Source: an uncultured Actinomycetes bacterium
Lineage (GTDB): Bacteria > Actinomycetota > Acidimicrobiia > Acidimicrobiales > RAAP-2
Direction of reading: 5' to 3'
Assembly: GCA_903870905.1 (NCBI GenBank)
Contig: CAIQEU010000008.1
Coordinates: 1-54,135 of the forward strand
Length of the DNA: 54,135 bases
Shown: positions 1-8,891 of the stretch, in pieces
Position numbering within the stretch: position 1 is the first letter of the stretch
Layout of the letters: each line of letters begins with the position of its first letter
The notes under the pieces: model-generated
What the model saw: only the letters and a program-made list of their open reading frames with translations
The model's database searches: none
Told to the model about the DNA's origin: nothing
Made by a program: the position numbers and the translations under genes

Positions 1-189
1 GGGGCGGACGCTCGCATCTGTTCGTTCGAGTGCACGTGGTGCGCCGACTGTGCTGGACACCTCGATGGTGCCTGTCCAAACTGTGGTGGCGAGCTCGTCG
101 CTCGACCCGCACGAGCGCTCGAACTCCTCGAGGCGTTTCCCGCGTCACTGGAACGGACGTCGGCCAAGCACCTCTGCGCGACGACCTGA
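1..189 (+). CDS. DUF1272 domain protein, C-terminal part (5' end outside window)
   Basis: The reading frame is open from the first base and ends at TGA 187-189, giving 62 residues. The visible part starts just before an ARICSFECT segment and has the cysteine pattern C-x3-C-x2-C-x2-C followed by CPNCGGEL, which is the characteristic signature of the small DUF1272 family of putative zinc-binding proteins (usually about 60-90 residues). The N-terminus is cut by the window edge. A tail of about 25 residues without recognisable motifs follows the CPNCGGEL segment. It converges on the glycosidase gene, with only 3 bases between the stop codons. The molecular function of the family is unknown. Family assignment rests on the motif alone. 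Confidence 0.85.
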   Translation, partial: GADARICSFECTWCADCAGHLDGACPNCGGELVARPARALELLEAFPASLERTSAKHLCATT

Positions 190-192
190 GGT

Positions 193-2484
193 TCAGCTGG
201 CGTCGAGCGTCGACCGCAGTTCCTCAGCGAAGCCCTCTCCGAGGGCGTCGCCCATCATGACGGCGAGCCGATGCAGCGGGAACGATCCGAGCATCATGAC
301 GGTGTCGGGATCATCGAGGAGGAACGAGAGGTTTCCGCCTGGCGCGTTTCGCAGCCCCTCGGTGAGGAGGATCCGCCCTGCTGGGTGCGCCAGCCACTCG
401 GCCATGGTGCTGGTTGCGTCGAGCGCGAAGACCGGAGCCTCCCCCTCAACGGTGACCGTCGCCTCGGCGCGAAGATCCCGGGATGACGCCCCGACGGCCA
501 CGGTGAACGCACCAGGGGTGACGATCCACGATCCGGTCGTGGTCGACCACCGCGCCAAATCTCGGTCACGCAGGGTGAAGTGCACCGTGCTCGTCTCCCC
601 GGGGGCGAGCGTGATCTTGGCGAAATCCTTGAGGACGCGCACCGCACGCGGGTGCGGAGCGCCGAGTTCACTGAGGTAGCACTGGACGACCTCTGCGCCA
701 GCGACGTCACCGGTATTGGTCACGGAAACAGAGGCCCGAATGCGCACCGCACCGCGCCATTCCGCATGGTCTGCGGTCGGCGCCTCCACCGAAACCGTGA
801 AGTCGGCGTAGGAGAAAGTCGTGTAGGAGAGGCCATGGCCGAAGGGGTAGCCAACCTCCCGGTCGACGAGGTCGTAGTGGCGGTAGCCAATGAAGGTACG
901 TTCGCCGTAGTGCACCTCGCCATTCGCGCCAGGGAAGTTCACGAAGGCGGGCGTGTCTTCGAGGCGGAGCGGAATCGTCTCCGCCAACCGTCCCGATGGG
1001 TTGACGGCACCAACGAGCACGTCGACGACCCCAGCACCCCCCGCTTGGCCGCCGAGCCAGCCCTCGACGAGGGCTTGGGCGTAGGGCTCGAGCGCAGCGG
1101 TCGTGACGACGCCGCCATTTGCGAGCACCACCACGACCCGAGGATTGACAGCAGCGACCTTGGCGAGGAGTTCGAGCTGTTCGCCGGGGAGGTCGAGGTG
1201 CTGTCGATCGAACCCTTCTGATTCAAAACTGGGCGGCAGTCCGAGGAAGGCCACGACGACGTCAGCATCTCGAGCGACCGAGAGGGCTTCTTCCTGGAGC
1301 GCCGTCAGATCGACGGTGTCGTCGTCGATGCCGAACCCGGGGGCGTACGAGACGGTGGTCGTCGCACCGAGCGCAGCACGCAGGGCATCGAGCGCCATGT
1401 CGATGCGGGTGGGGTTGACCTTGGAACTCCCCGCCCCTTGGAACCTCGGCTGGGCGGCGAAGGCCCCAATCACGGCAATTGACTCGAGGTCGGGACGTAG
1501 AGGGAGGAGTTCGTGGTCGTTGCGGAGGAGCACGACGCTCGCTGCCGCGGCGCGGCGAGCCAGGGTGTGGTGCGCGTCCACGGGCATCTCGATGTCGGCC
1601 ACGCGACCCCCCGCAGCCTTGTCGAGGAGGGTGAGGACGCGCTCGACAGCTGCGTCGAGGATCTGCTCACTCAACGCTCCATCTGCAACCGCTGCTGCGA
1701 TCTTGCGAGGTCCAAATCCGTGCGACGACGGCATCTCGAGGTCGAGGCCGGCGGCGACTGCAGCCACCGGATCATCTACGGCGCCCCAATCCGACACGAC
1801 CAGTCCCTCAAATCCCCAGGTCTCGCGCAGGACCTCGGTCAAGAGCCAGGGATCTTGGCTGGCGTAGACCCCGTTGATCTTGTTGTAGCTGCACATGACG
1901 GTCCACGGCTGTGTTGTGCGCACCACGCGTTCGAACGCCAAGAGGTAGAGCTCTCGAAGCGTGACGTCGTCGACGACCGCAGAGATGCGCAGGCGTTCGG
2001 TCTCTTGGTTATTCGCCGCGAAGTGCTTGAGCGACGCTCCAACTCCTTGGGACTGGATTCCCTCAACGAGCGCCCCACCGAGGATGCCGGCGACGACTGG
2101 ATCCTCCGACAGGTACTCGAAGTTCCGCCCACACAGCGGCGTGCGCTTCAAGTTGATCCCTGGACCGAGGACCACGGCAACCCCTTGGGCCTGGGCTTCT
2201 CGGCCAATCGCCGCACCCACCTCACCCACGAGGTCTCGATCGAAGGATGACCCGAGCGCTGAAGCCGTTGGAAAGCAGGTAGCGGGGAGACTCCCTCCAA
2301 TGCCGACGTGGTCACCAGCGCTCGGCTGCACCCGGAGTCCATGGGGTCCATCGCTCACCATGATGGAGGCGAGACCAACACGGTCGATGGCTTTCGTGTG
2401 CCAAAACCCGGATCCCGACAGCAGTGACGTCTTCTCCTCGAGCGTCAGTTCGGACAGCCGTGACATGGCGGTGGGCTTCGTCAT
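193..2484 (-). CDS. Glycoside hydrolase family 3 beta-glucosidase-type enzyme
   Basis: This 763-residue protein has the GH3 layout: an N-terminal TIM-barrel-like domain with SDGPHGLR, KHFAANNQE (from residue 153) and the nucleophile motif VVSDWGA (nucleophile Asp about residue 232), an alpha/beta sandwich domain, and a C-terminal fibronectin III-like domain near residues 560-670. Such enzymes remove terminal beta-linked sugars from oligosaccharides or glycosides. No signal peptide is seen, so it probably acts in the cytoplasm on imported sugars. The ATG at 2484 was chosen over upstream in-frame starts because AAGGAG lies 8 bases before it and homology begins just after it. It is downstream of the fur-type gene on the same strand, 202 bp away; that gap shows no clear terminator or promoter. 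Exact substrate cannot be read from sequence. Confidence 0.93.
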   Translation of the reverse strand: MTKPTAMSRLSELTLEEKTSLLSGSGFWHTKAIDRVGLASIMVSDGPHGLRVQPSAGDHVGIGGSLPATCFPTASALGSSFDRDLVGEVGAAIGREAQAQGVAVVLGPGINLKRTPLCGRNFEYLSEDPVVAGILGGALVEGIQSQGVGASLKHFAANNQETERLRISAVVDDVTLRELYLLAFERVVRTTQPWTVMCSYNKINGVYASQDPWLLTEVLRETWGFEGLVVSDWGAVDDPVAAVAAGLDLEMPSSHGFGPRKIAAAVADGALSEQILDAAVERVLTLLDKAAGGRVADIEMPVDAHHTLARRAAAASVVLLRNDHELLPLRPDLESIAVIGAFAAQPRFQGAGSSKVNPTRIDMALDALRAALGATTTVSYAPGFGIDDDTVDLTALQEEALSVARDADVVVAFLGLPPSFESEGFDRQHLDLPGEQLELLAKVAAVNPRVVVVLANGGVVTTAALEPYAQALVEGWLGGQAGGAGVVDVLVGAVNPSGRLAETIPLRLEDTPAFVNFPGANGEVHYGERTFIGYRHYDLVDREVGYPFGHGLSYTTFSYADFTVSVEAPTADHAEWRGAVRIRASVSVTNTGDVAGAEVVQCYLSELGAPHPRAVRVLKDFAKITLAPGETSTVHFTLRDRDLARWSTTTGSWIVTPGAFTVAVGASSRDLRAEATVTVEGEAPVFALDATSTMAEWLAHPAGRILLTEGLRNAPGGNLSFLLDDPDTVMMLGSFPLHRLAVMMGDALGEGFAEELRSTLDAS

Positions 2485-2686
2485 CGTGGACGCTCCTTGG
2501 GCGAGGGTCGAGGAGGACCGCAACACGTGCCGTCCCCGCTTCGCGGTCACCCTACCCGAGCCCATTGCGAGGATCTCGTTCCCGGCACCGCAGGCTCTAG
2601 CTGTAGTGACCAAGTAGGTCATTGACACGATTCATCGGTGACCGACTGTGAACAACGTTCGTGGTCGATACACCAGACTGCTGCCC

Positions 2687-3151
2687 TCAGGGAGCGTCAG
2701 TGCTCCGACATGGGGCACAGATCCCAAGGACGGAGAAGTGGAGCGGATCAATGGTGAAGCCGTACTGCGCCAACATCGTCGTCGAGAGTTCTGAGAACAG
2801 TTCCGTCGGGACCGACAGGGCGACACCGCACCGTTCGCAGACGAGATGCGAGTGGGCGTTCGCTGCGAGGTGGTAGGTCGCAGCACCGTGGCCGAGGTGG
2901 GCGTGCACCAGCACGCCGAGGCGCTCGAGTTCCTCCAAGTTTCGGTACACGGTCGAACGATTGATGGACGGGTACGCATCGTGGATCGCCGCGGCAATCT
3001 CGTCGGCGGTCCGGTGCCCCTGTGCATTCACCATGGCCTCGACGATCGCTCGGCGAGCCGTGGTCACGCGAGCGCCACGGTGACGAAGGTGCTCGAGCAC
3101 GTGTTCTGCCGTTGCTCCGTCGACCGGGATGGCTTCAGGCATTGTGCGCAT
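2687..3151 (-). CDS. Fur-family metalloregulator, probably nickel-responsive (Nur-like)
   Basis: The 154-residue protein has a Fur-type winged helix (recognition region INRSTVYRNLEEL, residues 63-75), a metal-binding region with H100 and H102, and two CxxC pairs (C105/C108 and C145/C148) typical of structural zinc in Fur relatives. It represses metal uptake genes when metal is bound. Divergence from a nickel/cobalt permease and a Nur-like palindrome between them suggest nickel as the signal; Zur or Fur specificity cannot be excluded. The start at 3151 is supported by a leaderless arrangement: TACCCT lies 6 bases upstream, with TTGCAA 17 bases further. Metal identity is inference from context. 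Confidence 0.9.
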   Translation of the reverse strand: MRTMPEAIPVDGATAEHVLEHLRHRGARVTTARRAIVEAMVNAQGHRTADEIAAAIHDAYPSINRSTVYRNLEELERLGVLVHAHLGHGAATYHLAANAHSHLVCERCGVALSVPTELFSELSTTMLAQYGFTIDPLHFSVLGICAPCRSTDAP

Positions 3152-3157
3152 GGCAGC

Positions 3158-3186
3158 AGGGTAGATGCCGAGTCGGCTTATTGCAA
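3158..3186 (-). promoter_or_regulatory. Leaderless promoter of the fur-type gene
   Basis: On the minus strand, -35 TTGCAA (3181-3186) and -10 TACCCT (3158-3163) are separated by 17 bases, and the ATG at 3151 follows the -10 by 6 bases. Transcription would start at or next to the start codon. The -35 lies inside the putative operator, so the regulator should repress itself. Confidence 0.6.
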
Positions 3187-3197
3187 CAGTGTTGCGT
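3181..3197. promoter_or_regulatory. Nur-like operator between fur-type gene and nickel permease
   Basis: TTGCAA-CAGTG-TTGCGT matches the Streptomyces Nur box TTGCAA-N5-TTGCAA at 10 of 12 positions, and contains the inverted repeat GCAAC-AGT-GTTGC. It overlaps the -35 of the fur-type gene and ends one base before TATCCT (3199-3204), a possible -10 of the permease gene. One bound repressor could block both promoters. Confidence 0.6.
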
Positions 3198-3248
3198 CTA
3201 TCCTATCGTCGGAAGTCCCGTTCGACGATGTTGCTGAGGATCACCACC

Positions 3249-4361
3249 ATGGTCATTGCAGTACGGAGACGCCTGGCACCGACAGAGCGATCTGAACTCA
3301 TCGCCATGGCGCTCGTGATCGTCGCGCTGCACGTCATGGGGTGGCTCCTGCTCTCGACGGCACGACACCACCGCGTGACTGCCGGAGCCACATTCGGCCT
3401 CGGCACCGGGGTCTTGGCCTACACCCTCGGGATGCGCCACGCCTTCGACGCCGACCACTTGGCCGCCATTGACAACACCACCCGCAAACTCCTCGACGAC
3501 GGTGGCCGACCGCTCAGCGTTGGGTTCTGGTTCTCCCTCGGCCACTCGAGTGTGGTCTTCGGTCTCGCCGTCGCGCTCAACGCCGGGATCCGATCGCTCA
3601 ACGGGGCAATCAGCAATCCCACCTCGGCGCTGCACACCTGGACCACCGTCGTTGGGACCACGATCTCTGGCGTCTTCCTCTACGCCATTGGCATCATCAA
3701 CCTGTTCGTCCTCTTCGGCATCCTCCACCTCGTCCGCCACCTGCGCACGGGGACCTTCGACCACAGCACCTTGGAAGCCCACCTCTCTCGTCGTGGACTC
3801 TTCAACCGGTTCTTCGGCCGCATCGCTTCGAGCGTCGATCGGCCCTGGAAGATGTACCCGGTGGGGCTGCTCTTTGGCCTCGGATTCGACACCGCGACCG
3901 AAGTCGCTCTCCTCGTCTTGGCCGGAACCGCGGTCATCGGCGGCGTGCCGTTCACCGCGATCGTCGCGCTCCCCATCCTCTTCGCGGCCGGGATGTGCCT
4001 GCTCGACACCATCGACGGGTGCTTCATGAACTTCGCCTACAACTGGGCGTTCTCCAACCCAGCGCGCAAGATCTACTACAACCTCACCATGACCGGCCTC
4101 TCCGTCGTGATCGCCCTCGTCATCGGCACGGTCGAGCTCCTCTCCCTCCTCATCACCAAGGTCGGCCTCACCGGCCAACCGTGGGACACGATTTCCGCCC
4201 TTGACCTCAACCGGGTTGGCTTCGCCATCGTGGGGCTCTTCGTCGTGACGTGGATCATCGCCGTTGCCATCTGGCGCTTTCGGGGGCTCGAGGAGAAGTG
4301 GACTCCGGTTGGAGTCACCGAACCCACCGCGGCCGCCGCACCCGTGGAGTCGACGACGTGA
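3249..4361 (+). CDS. NiCoT-family nickel/cobalt permease
   Basis: The 370-residue integral membrane protein carries the NiCoT signatures: RHAFDADH (residues 63-70, the metal-binding motif of the second membrane helix), FSLGHSSVV (about 95-103), a GLGFDTATE segment and the LLDTIDGCFMNFAYNWA segment. The family takes up Ni2+ and/or Co2+ with high affinity through about eight membrane helices, usually for urease, hydrogenase or cobalamin synthesis. None of those pathways is in this window. ATG 3249 was preferred to earlier starts because GAGGA precedes it by 9 bases. It ends in a GTGA overlap with the exporter gene. Expression is probably metal-repressed through the operator at 3181-3197. Ni versus Co preference is not readable here. 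Confidence 0.95.
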   Translation: MVIAVRRRLAPTERSELIAMALVIVALHVMGWLLLSTARHHRVTAGATFGLGTGVLAYTLGMRHAFDADHLAAIDNTTRKLLDDGGRPLSVGFWFSLGHSSVVFGLAVALNAGIRSLNGAISNPTSALHTWTTVVGTTISGVFLYAIGIINLFVLFGILHLVRHLRTGTFDHSTLEAHLSRRGLFNRFFGRIASSVDRPWKMYPVGLLFGLGFDTATEVALLVLAGTAVIGGVPFTAIVALPILFAAGMCLLDTIDGCFMNFAYNWAFSNPARKIYYNLTMTGLSVVIALVIGTVELLSLLITKVGLTGQPWDTISALDLNRVGFAIVGLFVVTWIIAVAIWRFRGLEEKWTPVGVTEPTAAAAPVESTT

Positions 4362-4966
4362 ACGCCTTCCTCGCCGGTCTGTCGACAGGACTCTCCCTCA
4401 TCGTCGCTATCGGCGCCCAGAACACCTACATCTTGCGCCTCGGTCTCGCTCGCCACCGAGTTGGACTCGCCGTGGCGATCTGCATCGCTGCTGACCTCAT
4501 CCTCATCGCAGCGGGAACCGCAGGGGTCGGCGCCGTCGTGCGTGCCGCCCCTCAGGTCCTCGTCGTCCTCAAGTGGGTGGGCGTTGCCTACATCGCCCTC
4601 TTCGCGCTTCGCTCCTTCGCCGCCGCTCGCCACCCCGGGCACCTCGAGGCAGTGGCCGAGGATACGCCGAGCACCAGAGCGGTCGTGCTCGCCACGTTGG
4701 GGTTCACCTTCGTGAACCCGCACGTCTACTTAGACACCGTGCTCCTCCTCGGCTCGCTCTCGGCACAGTTCGGTCACGCCAAGTGGCTCTTCGCACTCGG
4801 CGCGGGATGTGGGTCGGTGCTCTGGTTCTGCACCCTCGGTCTCGGCGCTCGAGCAGCAGCACCGCTCATGGCGAAGGAGTCGCTCTGGCGCATGCTCGAC
4901 GTGCTGATCGGGTGCGTGATGGTCGCCGTAGCGATCTCAGTGGCCATGACCCACGTTGCCGTCTGA
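4358..4966 (+). CDS. LysE/ArgO-type amino acid exporter
   Basis: The 202-residue protein consists almost entirely of hydrophobic helices (about six) and has the LysE-family N-terminal segment LSLIVAIGAQNTYILR, plus FTFVNPHVYLDTV in the middle. Members export basic amino acids such as lysine and arginine. GTG 4358 overlaps the permease stop as GTGA and has GGAG upstream (4345-4348). Coupling with a nickel permease is unexpected, because LysE proteins have no known role in metal transport. It may simply share the transcript, or the substrate may differ from lysine. Family assignment is strong; substrate is inference. Confidence 0.92.
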   Translation: MNAFLAGLSTGLSLIVAIGAQNTYILRLGLARHRVGLAVAICIAADLILIAAGTAGVGAVVRAAPQVLVVLKWVGVAYIALFALRSFAAARHPGHLEAVAEDTPSTRAVVLATLGFTFVNPHVYLDTVLLLGSLSAQFGHAKWLFALGAGCGSVLWFCTLGLGARAAAPLMAKESLWRMLDVLIGCVMVAVAISVAMTHVAV

Positions 4967-5000
4967 CCACGAACCCGGTGGTGCGTCGGGGCACAATGAG

Positions 5001-5831
5001 ATGGTGCCGCTCCCATTCCACGTGGTCGACGTCTTCGGCCGAGTCCCCTTGGCTGGGAACCCACTCGCCGTCATCGGCGACGCTGACGACCTCTCCGATG
5101 CCGAGATGGCATCCATTGCCCGGTTCACCAATCTCTCCGAGACGACCTTCCTGTGTGCGCCCCGCGACCCAGCGGCGGACTACCGCCTTCGGATCTTCAC
5201 GCCCTCTGGGGAACTCCCCTTTGCAGGCCATCCCACCCTCGGCAGCGCGCGGGTGTGGTTGGACCTCGGAGGCGTTCCTCGACGCCCCGGAGTCCTGACA
5301 CAGGAGTGCGGCATTGGACTCGTGACGGTCACAGTAGATGCGCACACGATTGGCTTCGAAGCACCGCCGCTGCTGCACGCTGGAACTGTGGACGACGACC
5401 TCGCCGTGACCATTGCCGCGACGCTCGGGGTTGACCGGTCATCGATCATCGACCTCGCGCACCTCGACAATGGACCGGGATGGATTGGGGTGCAGCTCGA
5501 ATCAGCGGATGCGGTCATCACGCTGAGCCGACCGACGACCCCTCTGGCACTCGGCGTGGTTGGGCTCTGCGATCCCAATGCAGAGAGCCGCTACGAGGTT
5601 CGGGCGTTCTTCCCTGAGCGCGACCAGACCATTGAAGACCCCGTCACCGGGAGTCTCCACGCCGCACTGGCGACGTGGATGATCGACCGTGGCATGGTCG
5701 CCGCCCCCTTCACCGCCACCCAAGGCCGCTGCGTTGGCCGAGACGGCATCGTCTCGATTGCCGCCCCTCGAGGCACGGTGGTCGTCCGCGGTGCCGTGCA
5801 CCGCGTGGTCGTCGGGAGCATCAACCCGTGA
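5001..5831 (+). CDS. PhzF-family isomerase/epimerase-like protein
   Basis: The 276-residue protein has the PhzF fold motifs: VVDVFGRVPLAGNPLAV at the start, FTNLSETTF with the conserved catalytic-type Glu (E47), PSGELPFAGHPTLGSA (residues 68-83), and the second-half repeat with EDPVTGSLHA. PhzF proteins are diaminopimelate-epimerase-fold enzymes; the name-giver isomerises a phenazine precursor, but most members have unknown substrates. No phenazine genes are present. ATG 5001 is the best-conserved start. However CACAAT (4992-4997) lies 6 bases before the in-frame GTG at 5004, so a leaderless GTG start is a possible alternative. The gene is coupled to the next by GTGA. Confidence 0.9.
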   Translation: MVPLPFHVVDVFGRVPLAGNPLAVIGDADDLSDAEMASIARFTNLSETTFLCAPRDPAADYRLRIFTPSGELPFAGHPTLGSARVWLDLGGVPRRPGVLTQECGIGLVTVTVDAHTIGFEAPPLLHAGTVDDDLAVTIAATLGVDRSSIIDLAHLDNGPGWIGVQLESADAVITLSRPTTPLALGVVGLCDPNAESRYEVRAFFPERDQTIEDPVTGSLHAALATWMIDRGMVAAPFTATQGRCVGRDGIVSIAAPRGTVVVRGAVHRVVVGSINP

Positions 5832-6664
5832 CGTGGTCGCCAATGTCGATGCCTGGACCGTTCACGACGGCGTCGTTGGCAGACGATCTCCAGGACCTCG
5901 GTGTGGAGGAAGGCTCCGTGCTCCTCGTGCACTCGTCGCTCTCGGCCTTGGGCTACGTCGTCGGTGGAGCCCACGCCGTGGTGCTGACACTCCTCCACGT
6001 CCTCGGGCCGAAGGGCACCCTGGTCGTTCCCACCCACTCTGGCGATCTGTCCGAACCGAGCTACTGGCAGAACCCTCCGGCTCCCGAGGAGGCGTGGCCG
6101 ACCATTCGCGAGCACCTGCCAGCCTTCGACCCACACCTCACCCCGACGAGTGGCATGGGCATCATTGCCGACACCGTGCGATCGCACCCACGGGCGCTCC
6201 GGAGCACCCACCCATCGATGTCCTTCGCCGCCGTTGGTCCCGCCGCCGAGACCATCACCGCCAACCACGGTCTGCGCTTCGGCTTCGACGAGAATTCGCC
6301 GCTCGCTCGCCTTGAGGCTCTCGGCGCCGACGTGCTCCTCCTCGGGGTTGACCACGACCGCAACACGTCGCTGCACCTCGCGGAGTATCGAGTCCACGGT
6401 CCCCACCAAGAGATCGAGCAAGGCGCGCCGTTGATCGTGGATGGACGTCGCGAGTGGGTGACCTTCACCACCCTCGACTACGACACCGAGGACTTCTGCA
6501 CCATTGGCGTCGCATTCGACGCCGCAGGTCACCAGCGAACGAGCACCGTCGGGGCCGGCCCGGCCCGGTTGTTCGACCTCGCAACCGCCGTGGCCTTCGC
6601 CACCACGTGGTTCGAGCAGCAACGGCTGACGAACTCCACGGGAATGGGAGAGCATCGGACATGA
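5828..6664 (+). CDS. AAC(3)-family N-acetyltransferase-like protein
   Basis: This 278-residue protein has the aminoglycoside 3-N-acetyltransferase family motifs: VLLVHSSLSALG with GGA (residues 31-48), GTLVVPTHSGDLS (63-75), STHPSMSFAAVG (126-137) and LLLGVDHDRNTSLHLAEYR. The family transfers acetyl from acetyl-CoA to an amino group; chromosomal members often act on unknown substrates and need not confer resistance. GTG 5828 overlaps the PhzF stop as GTGA with GGGAG upstream; ATG 5843 and 5849 are alternatives. It ends in ATGA with the glyoxalase-fold gene, so three genes are translationally coupled. Antibiotic resistance should not be assumed from the fold. Confidence 0.9.
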   Translation: MTWSPMSMPGPFTTASLADDLQDLGVEEGSVLLVHSSLSALGYVVGGAHAVVLTLLHVLGPKGTLVVPTHSGDLSEPSYWQNPPAPEEAWPTIREHLPAFDPHLTPTSGMGIIADTVRSHPRALRSTHPSMSFAAVGPAAETITANHGLRFGFDENSPLARLEALGADVLLLGVDHDRNTSLHLAEYRVHGPHQEIEQGAPLIVDGRREWVTFTTLDYDTEDFCTIGVAFDAAGHQRTSTVGAGPARLFDLATAVAFATTWFEQQRLTNSTGMGEHRT

Positions 6665-7026
6665 CCATCTCGCACGTCCAACTGTTCTCCATCCCCGTCA
6701 GTGATCAGGACCGGGCCGCCGCCTTCTACTGCGACGTCCTCGGTTTCACCGTGCTCGAGGACCAGCAGATGGGACCAGAGATGCGCTGGGTCCACCTCGG
6801 CCTCGACGGTGCGGGGACGTCGATCACCCTCGTCACCTGGTTCGAGACCATGCCAGCAGGATCCCTTCGGGGACTGGCGCTCAGCACCGATGACCTCGAG
6901 GCAATGGTGCAGCGTCTCCACGCAGTAGGGGTCGCCGTGAGCGAACCACAGTCAGCGCCGTGGGGGCGATTCGTCCAGATCGCTGACCCTGATGGCAACG
7001 GCATCATCATCCAGAGCGCGCCCTAG
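6661..7026 (+). CDS. VOC (glyoxalase/bleomycin resistance fold) protein
   Basis: This 121-residue protein is a single vicinal-oxygen-chelate module pair: HVQLFSIPVSDQDRAAAFYC at the start, LGFTVLEDQQ, and the C-terminal IADPDGNGIIIQ typical of the fold. VOC proteins include glyoxalases, dioxygenases and drug-binding proteins, usually as dimers. The metal ligands cannot be assigned with certainty. The start overlaps the AAC(3)-like stop as ATGA, which makes the start secure. A short CTAGG/CCTAG repeat after the stop (7023-7042) is too weak to call a terminator. Confidence 0.9.
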   Translation: MTISHVQLFSIPVSDQDRAAAFYCDVLGFTVLEDQQMGPEMRWVHLGLDGAGTSITLVTWFETMPAGSLRGLALSTDDLEAMVQRLHAVGVAVSEPQSAPWGRFVQIADPDGNGIIIQSAP

Positions 7027-7129
7027 GTCGGCTGGGTCCTAGCATCGTCCAGACAAGAAGGCGCAGATCTGGTCCATTTTCGAGGCGACGTCGCATTGCT
7101 TGGGACACCTGTTCTGACCGAAGAGCTTG

Positions 7130-8872
7130 CTATGAGTCGGCAAGGACGTAGAAGAGGCCCGGACCTAAGCCGCTTTGACGTCCTGGCTTAACTTTCCCTT
7201 CAGCGATCAGCCTGTTGAAGTCTCCGGTAACAGTGGGTTGACTCATCCCTGTGAGGTCCTTGATCATCGGAGTAGTGACTTGCCCCCGCTGACCTGCAAT
7301 GTCGAGTATGAGCGCCGAACGCCCTGAAACGGAACGTAACGCCGACCATCGTTCGGAAAGACGCGCGCGAACTGTGTGGGAGAGGCGATACATGGTGAAG
7401 TGGTTGTTCCGTTGACCATCGACAGGGACAATTACTGGATCACCATCGATGCGACACGAACTGAGGAATTCGAGTGACTGCGTCGTCTCACCTGGCGGTC
7501 GTTGCACAAGTGGCGCCGCGCGCTCGACGTCAATCCAGCCGCGCTCGATCAATGCAGAAATGATGATCAGGGCATCGACATTTTCACGGACGGTCGCTGG
7601 AGCGATCGCGTTGAGCAGCGTTACCACCTCTTCATTCGGATTTCCTCCGAGAAGACCCACGCGAATCATCGGTCCCGGTAGCTCTGTGATTTCAGGAGCA
7701 GGGCGCCCCAATACAAGCATGTCGCGCATCATTCGATCGATCCCAATGCCTTCACGCTCGGCGAGGCGCAGCCGTGAGACTGCCTCGGCGAGACTCTTGT
7801 ATCTCGGTGATGAGGGATGGGTGATGATGTTGTTGAGGCTCACCCCGCCCACGAAGCCCCCCGGCGACGTGACCACCAGGGTGTCTCCAAAATGCTCAAT
7901 CAAGGTGGGCTGTTCAGAAAGCCAGTCTCGATGAATCGTTCCGTTGACTATCGCTTCTCGGATGGCGCGTTGGGGGATCGCATTGATCTGGCCGTGGGCG
8001 AATCCGTCGGGAAGATGGATCACTCTGTTGGCTGATTGACACGCCTTTTCAACTTCGGAGATCTGCACAAGTAGCGGCCCGTCACCACGAATGCGCAACA
8101 AGGAATCGCCTCCTGGCACTTCACGCCTTACGTAGTCAAGGCCCATCACCGGCGTCTCGACAAAGAGAAGTGATCCAGCATTTGTGAGTCTGTCTTCTTC
8201 GCCTACCAGATTGAGACGGCGAAGTAAGTCGGCGTCGCTGGCCGACTCGAGCGATCTCGACGCATCGTCACCCGCGTTGAGCAGGTACTTCCGGGCGGTG
8301 AGGAGGGCTTCTGGCTTGGCATCGCCAATGTGGTGTGAGGAGAGTTGAGCGGACCAGTCGACACCGTCCCTACCGATCCTGCCGGCGTGCCAAGTCGTCG
8401 GGTCAACTTCGACGCAGTTGTCGTCGACTCGCCACTTGATCCGACCCTCATAGCGGATTGGCTCAATTGCTTGGTGCGTCGTGAGGACGAGTACGCGCGT
8501 GCCCGATAAATCGCCTTCGTCGATCCTCGCGGTCAGCGCCCGCTCGGTCAACTCCCAGATGCGGTGCCGAAGCCACTCGCGATCCAGATTGGTGCCGATG
8601 TGAGTTCCATCGTCGGCTACCCCGAGGATGATTGCCCCTCCTCCGGGTGAATTTGCGAAGCATGCCAGTTCGCCAGCGAGATACTTCGCCGCTGCCTCAT
8701 TCTGGCTGCTACCCGGCGAAATGGAGCCCCCGGGCCCACGCCTTCCAGGCTCTTCCTTGATGTCGACCTGTCGTCGTTCGATATCTCTTGGGGCTTCGCC
8801 CCCCGCCAACTTGCCCAGCGTTTCTTGCACCTGTTGATCAACCGGGTCCGGACCGAGAGATGTATAAGTCAC
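7130..8872 (-). CDS. AlbA_2 (Schlafen-like) / RecG-related ATP-binding regulator with C-terminal helix-turn-helix
   Basis: The 580-residue protein has an N-terminal AlbA_2 domain (about residues 30-160) with RQVDIKEE and ACFANSPGGGAIILGVADDG. A GHKL-type ATPase segment follows (about 295-385), with the N-box REAIVNGTIHRD (N310), FGDTLVVTSPGGFVGG and EGIGIDR. The C-terminal winged helix is near residues 540-575 (TTPMIKDLTGMSQPTVTGD). Proteins of this plan are annotated as transcriptional regulators or putative RecG-like helicases, but their true role is mostly unknown; some lie in defence or mobile regions. The GTG start has GAGG 9 bases upstream. Its composition and codon use are less GC-rich than its neighbours, suggesting acquisition. 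An elaborate operator region precedes it. It stands alone, with no obvious partner gene. Confidence 0.85.
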   Translation of the reverse strand: MTYTSLGPDPVDQQVQETLGKLAGGEAPRDIERRQVDIKEEPGRRGPGGSISPGSSQNEAAAKYLAGELACFANSPGGGAIILGVADDGTHIGTNLDREWLRHRIWELTERALTARIDEGDLSGTRVLVLTTHQAIEPIRYEGRIKWRVDDNCVEVDPTTWHAGRIGRDGVDWSAQLSSHHIGDAKPEALLTARKYLLNAGDDASRSLESASDADLLRRLNLVGEEDRLTNAGSLLFVETPVMGLDYVRREVPGGDSLLRIRGDGPLLVQISEVEKACQSANRVIHLPDGFAHGQINAIPQRAIREAIVNGTIHRDWLSEQPTLIEHFGDTLVVTSPGGFVGGVSLNNIITHPSSPRYKSLAEAVSRLRLAEREGIGIDRMMRDMLVLGRPAPEITELPGPMIRVGLLGGNPNEEVVTLLNAIAPATVRENVDALIIISALIERGWIDVERAAPLVQRPPGETTQSLEFLSSCRIDGDPVIVPVDGQRNNHFTMYRLSHTVRARLSERWSALRSVSGRSALILDIAGQRGQVTTPMIKDLTGMSQPTVTGDFNRLIAEGKVKPGRQSGLGPGLFYVLADS

Positions 8873-8891
8873 TTTCGGAAGCCTCTTCGTT

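Noticed and set aside
3198-4178. Acidic open frame antisense to the nickel permease
   Set aside because: Low-complexity complement of membrane-helix codons; no family, no start signal.
5828-6664. Reading the AAC(3)-like gene as antibiotic resistance
   Set aside because: The fold is common in chromosomes with other substrates; no resistance cassette, integron or mobile context.
7023-7042. CTAGG-N10-CCTAG after the VOC gene as terminator or attachment site
   Set aside because: Five-base arms and no duplicate at the other side of the AlbA_2 gene.
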